From Isoetes taiwanensis (taxonomy: Eukaryota; Streptophyta; Lycopodiopsida; Isoetales; Isoetaceae): a stretch of DNA of 64,000 nucleotides. Location of the stretch: contig JAJEKV010000653.1 of the NCBI GenBank assembly GCA_021234155.1, positions 61,111 to 125,110 of the forward strand, written 5' to 3'. The translations under genes and the position numbers were made by a program. The notes beneath the pieces were generated by a model. It did not search any database and was not told where the DNA came from. It saw nothing but the letters and a program-made list of their open reading frames with translations. Positions 23,845-35,984 of this stretch are shown in pieces; the first letter of the stretch is position 1, and the number at the start of each line of letters is the position of its first letter.

Positions 23845-24021
23845 TTTAAAAAGGCATTTGCCTTGGACATCCTTACTAGTTTAGCTAAAGAGGATGGCAT
23901 CAGAAATGCAATTGGCGGCACTCGAGGTGCAATTAATATTCTTTTGACATTGTTCTTGAAGCCAAGACAACCATTATGTGCCACGATTAAGCAAGTTGCA
24001 TTTGCATACAAATATGGTTAA
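23845..24021 (+). pseudogene. ARM-repeat protein fragment
   Basis: The reading is AFALDILTSLAKEDGIRNAI then GGTRGAINILLTLF, which follows the armadillo-repeat pattern (A-L-x-I-L-x-x-L-A ... I-G-x-x-G-x-I-x-x-L-L). It abuts the RanGAP-like fragment on the opposite strand with no intergenic space and ends at TAA 24019. No other ARM repeats are found near it. Confidence 0.5.
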
Positions 24022-24799
24022 GGTGTTAAACTTGGAAGCCAGAAATAGTTAACGTAAAGAAAACATGCAAAACCAGGAAAGGTTGAATGCAGATTAAATA
24101 AATAAGGCACCCGAGGAATTTCAAACACGCTAGCAATGCACAAATTTCTCTAACTTTCCATTCAAAAGGAAACATAATCCACAGCAATTGTAGCAGGACT
24201 ATACATAATCTTTATAGAACCTGTAGCATTCTTTGTGAATGTGTATTACAAGTCTTCTTAGGTGAATAGTGAATATCATGTATGTGGCTCACAAAAGACT
24301 CACAAAAGACTGCTTTATTCTGCACTATTTGTCCTAACTTGACTCTTCAAATGTATTCAATGGCCCAAAAAAACATTTTAAAAGCATGGTTTGATTACTG
24401 GATCTGAATCAGCCCTGTTAACTATAACCATTACCTAGTAGTCACAGTATATTAAGCAGGCTGTGGCACCGTCACCGTTGTGTTTTGAGCTCAAGGTGAT
24501 TTTTTTGCGGCTGTTTCGATTAATTTTGTTTAGCCTGTTCAATCATGTGCAATTTTGAGAAAAATATGGATGTTCCATGTGCAACTCTGAAGAGAAGATC
24601 CCACTTCCTTTTTCTTTGGCATTTGCTGCCCAAGACATCTACATCAAGACATAGATAAGAGACCATGCAAATTACATCAAGATACATTACATCAAGATAG
24701 ATTTGACAAATTACATCAAGATAGATGCAAATTACATCAAGATAGATTTGACAAATTACATCAGTGCAGATTGTGCAAATTTACCTGATAGTTCAAAGC
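24022..24799. other. No gene; short tandem repeat next to the Harbinger remains
   Basis: At about 24669-24770 the phrase AATTACATCAAGATAGAT(TTGAC) repeats four times. This may belong to the end of the Harbinger element. Confidence 0.5.
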
Positions 24800-26180
24800 C
24801 ACCAAATGTTTACGTTTACTTTCAATGGGCGTTCCACACACAATTTGCTACAGTTTCTCTCAGTTGCACTCCATCATTTAAAGGTGGCTGTCCACGATTA
24901 TCATGATGATAATCCTTGTGATCTACATCTGCATATACCTGTGCAACATATCTATCTCCACGATCGATCATTATATTGTGCAACAAACAACATGCTGTAA
25001 TACTTTTGGACAAATGATCCAAGTTGGGTAAGCGCACCTTCGTCTCCAAGTACTGCCAAGATCTTTTTAATAAACCAAACGCCCTCTCCACAGACATGCG
25101 TGTGGAGGAATGCATAAAATTAAACTTATCACACAATGGCGTCAGCTTCTTACCTGGATATGGTACAACTAACCATGGCATTAGCGTGTATCCAGCATCA
25201 CCTAAAATGTACTCAATTTAATAGGTCGATTATTATGATGCATCACCGATCCATTCAATCTATGACCATTGCCCACTAGTGCCTTTGAAGCTTGACACAC
25301 GGAGTACCCTTGTGTCATTAAGACTACCCGATACCAGCCATGATATCAAGAAATTTTGAAGCGATGATCTACAATAGCTTGCACAATCATAGAATATCTC
25401 TTTGTTCTATCATATCAGCCCACTTCTAGCTCATTACTTGGGCAATCTATAATCACATGTGTACAATCAATGGCCCCACGACAATTTCACTCTTGGGGGC
25501 ACCCATTTTCAATCTTACCATTTCATCCTGGTCCGGCCATTTCAAATGATGGGTTGCTTGGGAGAGCAGTGCATCCACAAACAAGTTTGTGACCCTCGAG
25601 ACAGTGGACTTACCAACTCCAAATTGTTCTGACAATGAGAAAAGAGTTTTTGCTGATGCTAGACGTCTCAAACCGATTGCCACTTATATTCTCACCGACA
25701 TATGTCTTCCAGATATGGTGCTCAAAGGAAATGGTGGATTCCTCTGCAAGTCATCAAACAAAAGGTCACAAATGTATAGATAAGTATCGATTGAGACCCG
25801 AAACATTTCCTTGAATCTAGCTGGATCTGTAGGCATAACAGTTTCTTGAAAATGAATCCACCAATGGTATGATCGAGGTCTTATGTACCATTGGCTGAAA
25901 TTGCTCCCACTTAAATCGACCTAAGTAATGCCAGCATCTGGATGCATCAGAGTTGCTGCAAGAGATGGAGTACTCATGTCCATCATGTGATTGGATTATT
26001 CAAAAATAAGATTTTCATCATTTTGGCTTTGCTCAAATACCTCCATTTCTGTTTCCATAAAGGGCTCGTTAATTAAGGCATTCATATGTTCAATAATTCT
26101 GAGCGCCTCTACCATTGCTTCTATCATAGTGGCTAGTATGAACAGCAGAACTGCTCGCAGCACAATAGGTGCCATATTAT
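24800..26180 (-). pseudogene. PIF/Harbinger transposase, decayed
   Basis: Read on the minus strand from 25683, the N-terminal part contains LFSLSEQFGVGKSTVSRVTN, a helix-turn-helix region typical of HARBI1-like nucleases. It is followed, across frames, by AIDCTHV (first catalytic Asp), YDRTKRYSMIVQAIVDHRFK (region of the second Asp) and the C-terminal block SSTRMSVERAFGLLKRSWQY with LLHNIMIDRGD (around 24950-25110). Several stops and frame changes interrupt it, so it cannot be active. Terminal inverted repeats and the usual 3-bp target duplication were not located. The trihelix gene at 20799 may be its ancient partner gene or an unrelated host gene. Confidence 0.8.
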
Positions 26181-27808
26181 AAACTGAAAAGAATAATGCT
26201 GCAGTTTAGAAAAGCCCTACGAGTTTACAAAAATTGAAGAAAATGTTGATTCAAGCTAGAACGACAGATCTGGAGTGCTGAAGCAAGGTGGAGAACACGG
26301 TTGCCCTCTTCGAGCAAAGGCGGAGAACACAGGCGGTGAAGAGACATTTCTCTGCTTCAGAATAGGGTTTCCATACATTTTTGAAACCATGTGGTTTCCC
26401 ACACGACCTCGACCCTGCCAAAAACACCCAATATTAATTGCACCAAAAATTCCTAAAATTAATTGCACGGCTTCAAATCTGCAATGGGAAATGTTTAGGG
26501 ACTCTCTCGTAGGAAAATGTAGTATTTTAATGTGAGGATGAAACGAGTAGTACCTTAGCCTTAGCTAAATTAACACACATTCCCTGCCCAAGGGCAAAAG
26601 CCTCGACATTGAATTGGTTGACTATTTCAAAGGTCTTTAAGGACATGCGGGATAGAATATAAATGCCATCAAGATTCCACAATATGGAATTCAAACAAGC
26701 AACAGGGTGTGGTTCTGTAACCCCACTGGCTAACACTCATATACAACACCACCAAGCAAGTGTTAGCATTGAAGTAGATGGACTATTCCTATTTGTATTT
26801 GTCATATATCTATGGAAAGATAGATGTCATTTGTCTTTGTGATCAAGCCATCATATGGCATGTGGTACAAGCTCTTTTCTAAGAATATCAATCAAACATT
26901 CTACTTGACATTCTTTATATTTACTTCATATGTTATTTTATTTGACATTGTTCGTGTACACCATTAAATACTCTTGTGTGGCATGTCCATCATGTTTGGA
27001 AAAAGAACTCTTACCTAACATATACTAGCATGTCGAGGCACATGGCGATGAGAGAATAATACAGGTACTCTAACAACTAAACTAATAAGGCTTAGGCGAT
27101 CATGCATTTGGCGGTAAGAGAATAATCCGCACTCTAATAACTAAGCTAGTAAGGCTTAGGTCCCATGGTTGGAAATTGAGGGGTGTTCGTCCCCCAAAAG
27201 TCCGAACATGTCTCAAAAAATCCGCAAAATAGGGATTTTCTTCTTTAAAATCTGGTCATTCTTGGGATAATAATTTGTGAGAAGGCAAGATTACTATAAT
27301 TCCCAAAACTATTTTGGTACATGTATAAATTTTCATCTTATCTGTATGATGTTTCATACCTGTTTTCATACATGTATAAGACATGTTTCATACCTGTTTT
27401 CATACATGTATAAGACAGTAAGGGGAGAAGGTTCAACGAAAGGGGCGAGTAGGGAAGAAAAGGTCCATAATTCAAGTATATGCGTATCCTTAAGGCTCCT
27501 CCACTATGAGCTAGCAGGTTCCACCTAGGGAAAGGAAGAAAGGATCCCTACGCAAAGGGAGTATGAGAGGGACATACTGGAATATGGGCTATCCTTTGGA
27601 AAATCAGGGGCCGTTGATCTTGACACGTGGGTGGCTAGGACCGCCTCTTCAAATGTCCATCTTGACGGCCACAATTATTCGCCATTGAGGAGCAAATTAG
27701 GCGACAGCTCCAAAAGTCCTTTATTTTTGTCTTCGGGATTGGGCTTGGAATAATCAGTGCCGGACTTTACAGATTGGATGCAGCTTTTTGCTTCTGATAG
27801 AGGTTACG
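26181..27808. other. Intergenic, small duplications, upstream region of the GT61 gene
   Basis: Direct repeats occur at about 27043-27160 (GAGAGAATAATNC...AAGGCTTAGG twice) and 27352-27417 (CATACCTGTTTTCATACATG twice). A 27510-27560 stretch resembles 30345-30400, downstream of the gene. No TATA box is certain. Confidence 0.45.
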
Positions 27809-29267
27809 ATGAAATTCATCAGAAATTCGTGGTTCTGGGTGCTCATCCTATGGCTAATTCTCGCTTTTATTTTCCGCTGGAATGGATCGGAGCATGGAGA
27901 AGCAGAGAAGATGGTTCTGATGCAAGGAATCTCCATAGCCAAACCCCGGCCAAGTTTCGTCAGAGGCCCAACAGAGAAGGCAGCTTCAGCAGGTCAAAAA
28001 CTCTGATATAATTCATTCATAGTATATAGAATCAAGGTAGAATTAATCCATCAGATATCTTTTATGGTGTATATTAAACCAAAGACATCGTTTTACAGGA
28101 TCTGCGAGGAAAACCCAGCACGGAAAAATCAGCTGCGATTTTTCGCAATTCAGAACGGACATCTGCGAACTGGAAGGCGATATCAGAGTCCAGGGAAGCA
28201 TCGCCACCGTTGAGGCCCTCCGATCGGACGGTCCGAAATTGACGCACAGGATCAAGCCCTACACAAGGAAATGGGAAAAAAGTGTAATGGAGACCATAGG
28301 TGACGTAACCGTTACAACGTTAGATTCTTGGACAAAAAATTGCAACATATACCATGGGGTCCCTGCAGTGATATTTTCAACTGGGGGATACACAGGCAAC
28401 GTGTACCATGAATTCAATGATGGCCTCATCCCCCTCTACATCACTTCCCAGCAGTTCAAACGCAGAGTCGTCTTCATGATCCTTGAGCTCCATCAGTGGT
28501 GGCTGAACAAATATGGTCCCATCATCCGCGCCCTCTCCGACTTCCCCGTCATTGATTTCGACAAAAGCACCCAAATTCACTGCTTCCCTCATGTCATATT
28601 AGGCCTCAAAATTCATGGAGAATTAACAATAAATTCTAGTCACATGGAAGGTGGGAAATCAATCCAAAGTTTCCAACATATGATAAGGAAAGCTATAGGA
28701 TCGAGTCCAAAAATTCGTGCGCATAATTTGGCTGCAAGGAGGCCTTTATTAGTGCTAATCAGGAGACACAAGACTAGGATTCTACTAAATGAGAAGGAAG
28801 TTATAAGGTTAGCCAAGAGAATGGGCTTTGAAGTTAAAACCCTAGAGCCACATTCCAGAATGCATATTGGGGATATACATGATATAATGTATAGTGCTGA
28901 TGTAGTCATAGGGGTGCATGGAGCTGCCCTCACTCATTTGCTCTTCATGCATCCTAATTCTACCCTTGTCCAAATAATTCCTCTTGGAACAGATTGGGCA
29001 GCTTCGACCTACTATGGGGAACCAGCCATAAAAGCTGGCCTTCAGTATGTTGGTTATCATATTTCTCCCTCAGAAAGTTCGTTGTTTCAAAAATTCGGCC
29101 CCAATCATACTGTCGTATCACATCCTGAGAAAATTGTTACTCAAGGTTGGTGGGAAATGAAGCGAGTCTATCTTGAAGCCCAAGATGTCAGGCTTTCTTT
29201 ATCTCGATTCAAGCCTATTTTGCATCGCGTCTACACGAGTATCGCCATGTTGAGAAAAATCTATTGA
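27809..29267 (+). CDS. GT61-family glycosyltransferase (type II Golgi membrane protein)
   Basis: Proposed CDS: join 27809-27992, 28099-29267, 1353 nt, 450 aa. Intron GT at 27993 and AG at 28097-28098; the split Gly codon (G/GA) keeps phase. Residues of about 6-24 are a strongly hydrophobic signal-anchor after a short basic N-terminus. The luminal part has the family's Cys pair (CDFSQFRTDICELEGDIRV from residue 74), the block FSTGGYTGNVYHEFNDGLIP, the strand-helix word LVLIRRHKTRILLNEKEVIR and GVHGAALTH (residues 333-341), typical of the GT61/DUF563 fold. Plant GT61 enzymes add arabinose or xylose to xylan and modify N-glycans; which one this is cannot be told. Length and absence of stops fit a live gene. 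The ATG at 27809 is preferred because it gives the anchor helix immediately. Confidence 0.9.
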
Positions 29268-31127
29268 AATCTTGGATGTAAGTGTACATAGGAATTTCAC
29301 ATTGGATGGCGAATGTTACACCACGTGGAGAATTAATATGAAAGAAGTGGATTATTTTCTTCATGTTGGGAAACAATCATTACTACTAGCCTTCCTCCAT
29401 CAAATCCACCAATGGATTAGGAGAAGCTATTTTTGAATTAAACATGCTTAAGAGACGGTGATTGAATGATGGAAAATGCATTAATGATGATGCCTCTGTA
29501 GCTCAAATTGGAAAATATATGAAATATGCCTTTCTAATCGAAATCGAAATAAGTAATACATGGATGACATTCTGGAAAATGTATGAGATGTGCCCAGGCC
29601 TCCAAATTAAATTTTGCTTAAACCAGGAAAAATGCCGTGCTTTGTTGCTACCTACCAGATTTTTTCAGAAAATATCCTCTAATTGACCAGATTTAACAAG
29701 CATTTTACAAAATTTTGACTGGAAATTTTCCGGCATCTATTAAAGTAACCGGATTTTAACAACTTCAACTGGAAATTATGGGGAGGAACCCCCCAAATCT
29801 GGAGATCTGGATGTGCCTTTCATTCTAACTGATCGAAATAAATTGAACCATCAATTGTTGTGCGAAATTAATAGGAATGACAAGGTCTAGTGAATTGAAC
29901 CATCAATTGTTATGTGCGAAATTAATAGGAATGACAAGGTCTAGTGATGGAAGACTGGTTGATGGGGTGTCTATTCTCACCTTGTAGAAATCAAAGCTTA
30001 TGACCCACTAAAGAGTACCTTGAAAAAGACACTATAGGCCAAAGACTGAAAGAAGGTTAAATCTTATTAACGAACACGAAAGACTAAAAACAACACCATG
30101 AAGATTGCTCCATGGATCAACCTTTCACATGAGGATTAATGGTGATGCAGGCAAAAATGGTATCATATCTATGATAAGTGCATGCAAACAAAAGCACACT
30201 AGAAGAAACTGTTACTTAAGCGTGAAGGGAGAACTTCAAAGAAAGAGGCCAAAATGGCATCTAGCTTCCACGCGTAGAAGACTTCAAAATGAGGGACAAA
30301 AGTGACGTTTGGCTTCCAAAAATGAGGGTCCCGGGCATGTTTTGTTGGCAGATTCCAGCTGGGAAAAGGGAAGGAAAGATCCTTACGCAAAAAGGGACTC
30401 GAAAAATCTACGCCGTCGATCCAGGGCGTCACAGTTATTCACAATTGGGTGCTTGTAGTATCAGAGATTCAACAGCTCAAAATGAGCCAGAAATTATGTC
30501 TTCTGATATAATAGATTCGTGCATAGGATAAAAAACCATCCTATTTTTTAAGTGTCTTAAACAATAAAAAGTCTTCCGTAGGATCTGCAATATGCAAGTG
30601 ATTTTCCCAATATTCAGGGCAGAGTTGGCCCAACTTAACAACACTTTGGCAGTACTTTGGCAGTTCCTTGTAATATTGACCAATGCCAAAAATGCATGCA
30701 TGCATGTGCAGATCAATCCTGCTAAAATTCCAGTTATTGTGAATTGGTTAAGTCTCTCCAACTATTGCCAAAAGGTCAGGCTATCAGTCCTTAGATTGTG
30801 TTCCAAATGGCACCATCATCATATATATGGAGAACACTCCCTTTCCCGGCTTTGATGCAATGCCAAAATAACAATACCCATCAAAGAGAGAAACTTAAAT
30901 AACCTAAGCATCAATCACACGAGAACTGCATGAAGCGGATGATTTTTAGCCACTGAAAATTAACACCCATTGCAAAATCAAGAGATCTGTTTTAACAGTT
31001 TTCTATAACAATGCTGATTATAGTTCCCAAAGAAAGGCTCAGAACTGTTTGATGAGCCTATTGTTGTGGGAAACAATTCCTATACCAAGTGAACCCCTAA
31101 CCAAAAGCCTCAGCATATTAGTAAAAC
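29268..31127. other. Intergenic; tandem duplication, no gene
   Basis: A ~54-bp unit (GAATTGAACCATCAATTGTT...GGTCTAGTG) is duplicated in tandem at about 29838-29946. A stretch at 30345-30440 is a diverged relative of 27510-27680. The 3' UTR of the GT61 gene is presumably within the first few hundred bases. No other coding is supported. Confidence 0.45.
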
Positions 31128-31775
31128 TCATGCGGTAAACTGCTTAAGATAATCAGGATCCCGCTTTGCACGTTCCTGGAACTTCTTGAACCATTTGTCA
31201 AGAATATCAAATGGAACAACTAACTTGTTGCTTTCTGTAGTACAAAATGATTGCATATAATTGAACAGATTCTGCCCTACCTTTAATGCAAGCTGCTCCA
31301 CACGATGATATTGCCCCATGTTGAGTGCAGGAAGAGATGCTATATCCTCTGCAGCAATGCCAATTTTGGCAGTTGCTGGAACTGTATCTGATGCAGTTAG
31401 TTGCATCTGCCCACCAGGCTTAGGCCATAACAGGGATAATACTGCAGATGGGCAAGAAGTACAAACAGCACCACAATACTGGAATGCTGAACCAGGTGAT
31501 TGGACATAAACTGCCAAGGCTTTTTCTGGTGGCAGCGAAAAGCTATTAAGAAGAAATATGCACATTTCATTCACTTGGTCATATGCCTCACCTGAGAGAG
31601 AACATTTTAAGAAATAATCAATAAATATAGCAATAAATAGAAAATAGATCTAAGAATAAAACAACTTCTCACCTACAAAAACATTCATATCCAATATCCA
31701 ATGTTGGGTGTCAATTTGTGTAAAACTTGATACATCCATAGGAAAGCTACGGTTCGGAAATACAACCCCAAACAT
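31128..31775 (-). CDS. Hikeshi/OPI10 family protein (Hsp70 nuclear import carrier homolog)
   Basis: Proposed CDS on the minus strand: 31775-31673 joined to 31591-31128, 567 nt, 188 aa. GT (31672-31671) and AG (31593-31592) flank an 81-bp intron; the split Gly codon keeps phase. The protein starts MFGVVFPNRSFPMDVSSFTQ and continues with EMCIFLLNSFSLPPEKALAV, QSPGSAFQYCGAV, KIGIAAEDIASLPALNM and LDKWFKKFQERAKRDPDYLK, matching the Hikeshi family along its whole length (about 190-200 aa). Hikeshi carries ATP-bound Hsp70 into the nucleus in heat stress, which is known for animals and plants; it is assumed here. The frame is open upstream to 31901 without a needed exon, which I treat as 5' UTR because family members begin at this Met. 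Confidence 0.92.
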
Positions 31776-32028
31776 CCTGATGCCAGAAGCTTTTGCCCCA
31801 CAATACCTTATAATAGCTCCTTGGTCTATACCTTTACTATTTGATGGTGAACAGCTACGCCTCTTGCTTCTGTTAACTGACTCGCTAACAATATCATCCA
31901 ATTCATATTCCTCGTACGGCCGCCGCCGTATGATCAGGGATACACCTGATCATGCATAATGCCAAATTTGAATTTTTTTCAATGTTACCAAGAATAACTC
32001 TACCTGCCACACCATACATTCATACCTT

Positions 32029-32161
32029 CTATTCCACTATCAGCTCAAAAACCTGAAGAACCTTGCCTGAAGACAGAACAGAAAACTCCGAGCTGCTGAA
32101 AGGCATGCTGACTCCACAAAGGGGCTTCCTGACACCAGCGTTGAACACTAACACAGTATTC
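32029..32161 (-). CDS. Last exon of an unrecognised gene
   Basis: After an acceptor-like GCATTTTAG (minus strand) the frame reads NTVLVFNAGVRKPLCGVSMP, FSSSEFSVLSSGKVLQVFEL, IVE, then TAG at 32031-32029. Composition and clean end suggest a genuine terminal exon of 43 codons. The upstream exons, which should lie above 32161, were not found before the repeats beginning near 32860. The family is not recognised. It ends 254 bp before the Hikeshi start on the same strand, so it could also be a 5' extension of that transcript, though a stop separates them. Confidence 0.4.
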
Positions 32162-32860
32162 CTAAAATGCACACTTTGAGTTAAGTTGAGAAATATAACA
32201 TGACACACCAAAAGCGTATTGTGACCTAATCTAATAGCATTGATCTCATACTTTTTTTCGGGAAACGGAACTATAAGAAAACTGCAAGCTTTTACAAGGT
32301 AAAAATAGTACCTTCTGCAGATAAAGAAACCCGGATCGCTCCCAATCCAACACTTTCAAAAATTTATAAAGGACAGGCGAACTTTTTTGAATCTCTAAAG
32401 AAAGCCCACATAGTAATCACTTACAAGAGTTCGACAAGAACAGAATTTGAACAGAGTAGAGAAGATAGGTTTTTCAGCCACCGTCGTGCTATGGGCTTCT
32501 ACTTTATCTCCTGACGTGTCACTTTACTCTGTTGGGAGGCTGCGTGAAGATTCTAGAGAATCCCAATATTATTTATGTTCTGAATATTTAGGTATATTCT
32601 TGTTTGGGCATCTACACTATAATTGGAACGAAATATTGATGCATGGGGGTTACAACAAGGAAGATGGGTCGCTGTTTGGAGCCGAAGATGAATTTGGTGC
32701 TGCCATGTGGCAGTCCCATACACTCCGGAATGGAAATATGGGCCACGATTCCACTCATCCGGTGCAAATCAGGAGGAGCAGTGGGTGAAGATCCAGTGAA
32801 GATTGCTGAAAATCAGAAGCAAATCTTCCTTCTCAGTGAAGCTCCCATCTTCCTTGTTGT
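32162..32860. other. No gene recognised
   Basis: Short frames only, on both strands. The right end leads into the small hairpin element. Confidence 0.4.
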
Positions 32861-32978
32861 AGGGGGAAGCAAATCGGTCCCCCCTTCCGTAGTGGACAGG
32901 GGACTCGCTCTTTAGTGCCAGCCCGGTGCAGGGCTTCCCTTGTCCACTGCAGAAGGGAGTCCCGATTTCCTTCCCCCT
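32861..32978. repeat. 118-bp foldback element
   Basis: The ends form a long imperfect hairpin: AGGGGGAAGCAAATCGG at the left pairs with CCGATTTCCTTCCCCCT at the right, continuing to GTAGTGGACAGGGGA against TCCCTTGTCCACTGC. Roughly 36 of 43 positions pair, around a loop of about 30 bases. It could be a tiny MITE or give a small-RNA precursor-like transcript. An R copy begins directly beside it. Confidence 0.65.
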
Positions 32979-32979
32979 A

Positions 32980-33206
32980 TAGCTAGGCTTTTCATTCATC
33001 TCAGCAGTTTTTCTACAATGGTATGGAGTGGCTAACTGCACATCGCAGGCCACCCAAAAAATGAAAAAACATAGGGAATATCCAGTTATAACACCTGGAC
33101 CCCAAATAAAATTGTGTGCTCTGAGATGTTGGCTAGTGTACTGTAGAGTTTATTGTCCGAGGGATAAAAAAACCCCACCCTTTCGGGTTTTCGAGAAAAA
33201 ACCCGA
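32980..33206 (+). mobile_element. R-family copy truncated by the Copia LTR
   Basis: The copy starts AGCTAGGCTTTTCATTCATC and runs to the module GGGTTTTCGAGAAAAAACCC, then stops where the Copia LTR begins. In the parallel copy at 49918 the same words continue with CTAGCGATAAAATCTTGG. So about 700 bp of its 3' part are missing. Confidence 0.7.
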
Positions 33207-33742
33207 AATTCAAGTAAGAATATTAGTAATCGATTGCTTGATCAACACATCTAGCAAATCATTAGGCAACCAACTTATTAATGCACTTAACAAAGATGCA
33301 TATTTAAGCAAAAACCATTTTAAACCATTTCAATAGTAACTTCCATTTTCGATCTCAATCAATATTACATTCACTTCACTATACACCAAATAGTCACAAT
33401 GCAAATAACCTGTATTTGATATTGGCTATTCTCCTCAAGACGATCCACCGATCACCCCACCGGAACTTCAATTTAATCTTAATTTATAGGGTCTATCCTA
33501 ACCGACCGGAGTCGGCTTGGGATTATCCCATCCGGAATGAAGACCACCTGTTGTAATCCAAGTTGACCGAGTTCGCTGTTTCTATATATTGTCTTCGATA
33601 TTTCTGTTCAATATAACCATTGAACAAATGACCCTAGGTTCACAATGTTATTCTAATGGTTGAAAACCATAGATATAATGTCTCCACCTAGCATTAGATC
33701 TTCAACTACTATAAATTAGATCATGAATCCATATTTCTCACA
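33207..33742 (-). repeat. Copia element 3' LTR (left copy)
   Basis: 536 bp nearly identical to 49375-49916; I counted about seven substitutions by eye. In the minus-strand sense it starts TGTGAGAAATATGG, directly after a polypurine tract (GAAAGGAGAA, just right of 33742), and should end in CTCACA. The last six bases of that end are missing at 33206, where the R copy abuts. Confidence 0.88.
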
Positions 33743-33829
33743 TTCTCCTTTCATGATCAAATTTATTCGGATGGACTATACTCTATACCAAGTTCTTTTG
33801 TAACTTCATAAACACGTTAACGTGATAAT

Positions 33830-35957
33830 ATTTTTGTAAAATATGCGCAACTTGATCTTCGTCAGACACTTATACTCAACTTTGATGAAACCCCTTAGCT
33901 ACCATATCTCCGATATAGTGTATATGGATTTCAATGTGCTTAGTTCTTTCATGTAGCACCGGGTTTTTGTAATTGGGCAACCTCGGATTATCAATATATA
34001 GTAATCTTGTAGGATCTCTTTGAGCGGCACCAATCTCATGTAATATTCTCCTTGCCCGGATTACTTCTCTAGTCGCTAGTGATCTTTGCATTGTGATACG
34101 CCTCTGTTTGTTGACATAGCAACACAACCTTGTTTTTACTTCTCCAAGCAACACGACTACCTCCAACTTGAAGAACATACCACGAGGTGGATTGTGCGGA
34201 ATTCTGTCACCTCCCAACAAGATCTCGAATAAAATTTGTGGGTTCTAAATTTACGTTTTGCAATTGTAAGCCCTTCATTTTGTATACCTTTTAAATATCT
34301 CAACACCCTCTTGGCTGCAAGCCAGTGTTGTTTGCCTGGATCTGTACCAAACCTACTTAGCAAATTTACACTATATGCTATATGTGGTCTGCAGCAGTTT
34401 GCAACATAAAGCAAACACCCTATTAATTCTCGATATGGATATTTTTCCATCTCCAGTCTTTCACTATCATTCTTTGGACTCATACTACTAGATAATTTCA
34501 ATCCAGTGACCATTGGAGATCTTACACTGTTACATTCTGTCAGTCCAAATTTCTGCAACATACCCTGTATGTTATTGCTTTGAGTGAGAATAATTGTACT
34601 CCTCCTTCGATCTCTGTACACTTCCATACCAATGAATCTTTTCAGCTCCCCTAAATCAGTCATGCTGAACCTGTTACTTAGCACTTCCTTGCAGTGATTT
34701 AGGCAATTTATATTGTTAGAAACAATGATATTATCATCCACGTAAAGGGCAATAATGCAGAAATTACCTTTGTCTTGAAACATATATATATTTCCATCAC
34801 TTTGCAACTTTTCAAACTTTTGCTCCTTAAGAAATCCATCAATACATAAGTACCATTGTCTTGGTGATTGTTTCAAGCCATAGACTGCTTTTTTAAGTCT
34901 CCATACTCATCCAATTTTGCATTCAAGAATGCAGTTTGTACATCCATGTGATGTACTTCTAGGTTTAATGCATTTGCAAAAGCTAGCAGAATTCTCAAAC
35001 TAGTGAGCTTGACAATGGGTGAAAAAGTTTCTTCAAAATCTATTCCTTTTTTCTGTGAAAATCCTTGAGCTACTAATCTTGCCTTGTATTTTCTTTCTCC
35101 ACTATTACCCAATTTAACCTTAAAAATCCACTTGTTCCCAACAATATTTCTCCCTTCTGGTTTCTCTACAATATCATAAGTTTCTGTCCTTTCAAAGGAT
35201 CTCATTTCATTTTCCATGCTGCTTTCCATTCCTTTGCATTTTCACAACTTATTGCGTGTTCAAAATCTTTTGGAGTTTCAGGCTCAAGAATGGCCATAAT
35301 CTCATTTATTTCAATTTCCTCAATTTCTTCTCCTTGAAGCCTTTTGCTTTTTCCTGTGGGATCTCTTCCATAAGCCTCTACTTCTATATTTTTTAGATCA
35401 TCCTTTAACCTTTCAAAACCCCGATTACCCCTTCTATATTTTATTTGTCTAATATCCTTCTGTTCTCCATCATCTTCATTCATTTGCTCTGTTTCAGCTT
35501 CGATTTGTGGCTCTATATTTTCTACATGACTGTCATTGACTTCTTTTTCCACTTGAACTTCATTTTTACACTCATCATCATCCATATCCATTTCTGTAAT
35601 ATTTCTGCTTGCAATTTTTCTACTGTTATCATCAGAAAAATGATTATATCTACTGTCCAAGTCCCCTCTGTTTTTGTACAGAATTTCTTCATTAAACCTC
35701 ACGTCTCTACTGACCAATATTCTCCTCTTTGCTGGCTCAAATATTCTATACCCCTTTGACATATTATCATAACCAACAAGAAACCCTAAGATCGATCTGT
35801 CATCTAATTTTTTTCTGAGTTGTTTTGGAACATGTGCATATGCTATACAACCAAAAGCTTTAAGAAAATCATACCTTATTTCTTTTTTGCTCCAGATTTG
35901 TTCTGCAATCTCTCCATGCAAGCTAGATGAAGGCAATAAATTTTGAATCAAAAACAT
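33830..35957 (-). pseudogene. Copia pol, 3' half (integrase end, reverse transcriptase, RNase H)
   Basis: 35957-35202 gives the integrase C-terminal region (FGCIAYAHVPKQLRKKLDDR, ILGFLVGYDNMSKGYRIF) and a hydrophilic linker. 35229-34880 begins the reverse transcriptase (NKWIFKVKLGNSGERKYKAR, LVAQGFSQKKGIDFEETFSP, VQTAFLNAKLDE). About 20 residues are then missing and the frame shifts before YGLKQSPRQWY. 34876-34157 carries the YVDD catalytic box (LYVDDNIIVSNN) and the RNase H start. RNase H remains continue across shifts to about 33830 (HERTKHIEIHIHYIGDM). It cannot make a full polyprotein. Confidence 0.88.
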
Positions 35958-35984
35958 GATTGCAAATTAAACGGGAGTGTTGCA

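Noticed and set aside
28377-28933. Minus-strand open frames opposite the GT61 exon
   Set aside because: Shadows of the real plus-strand coding sequence.
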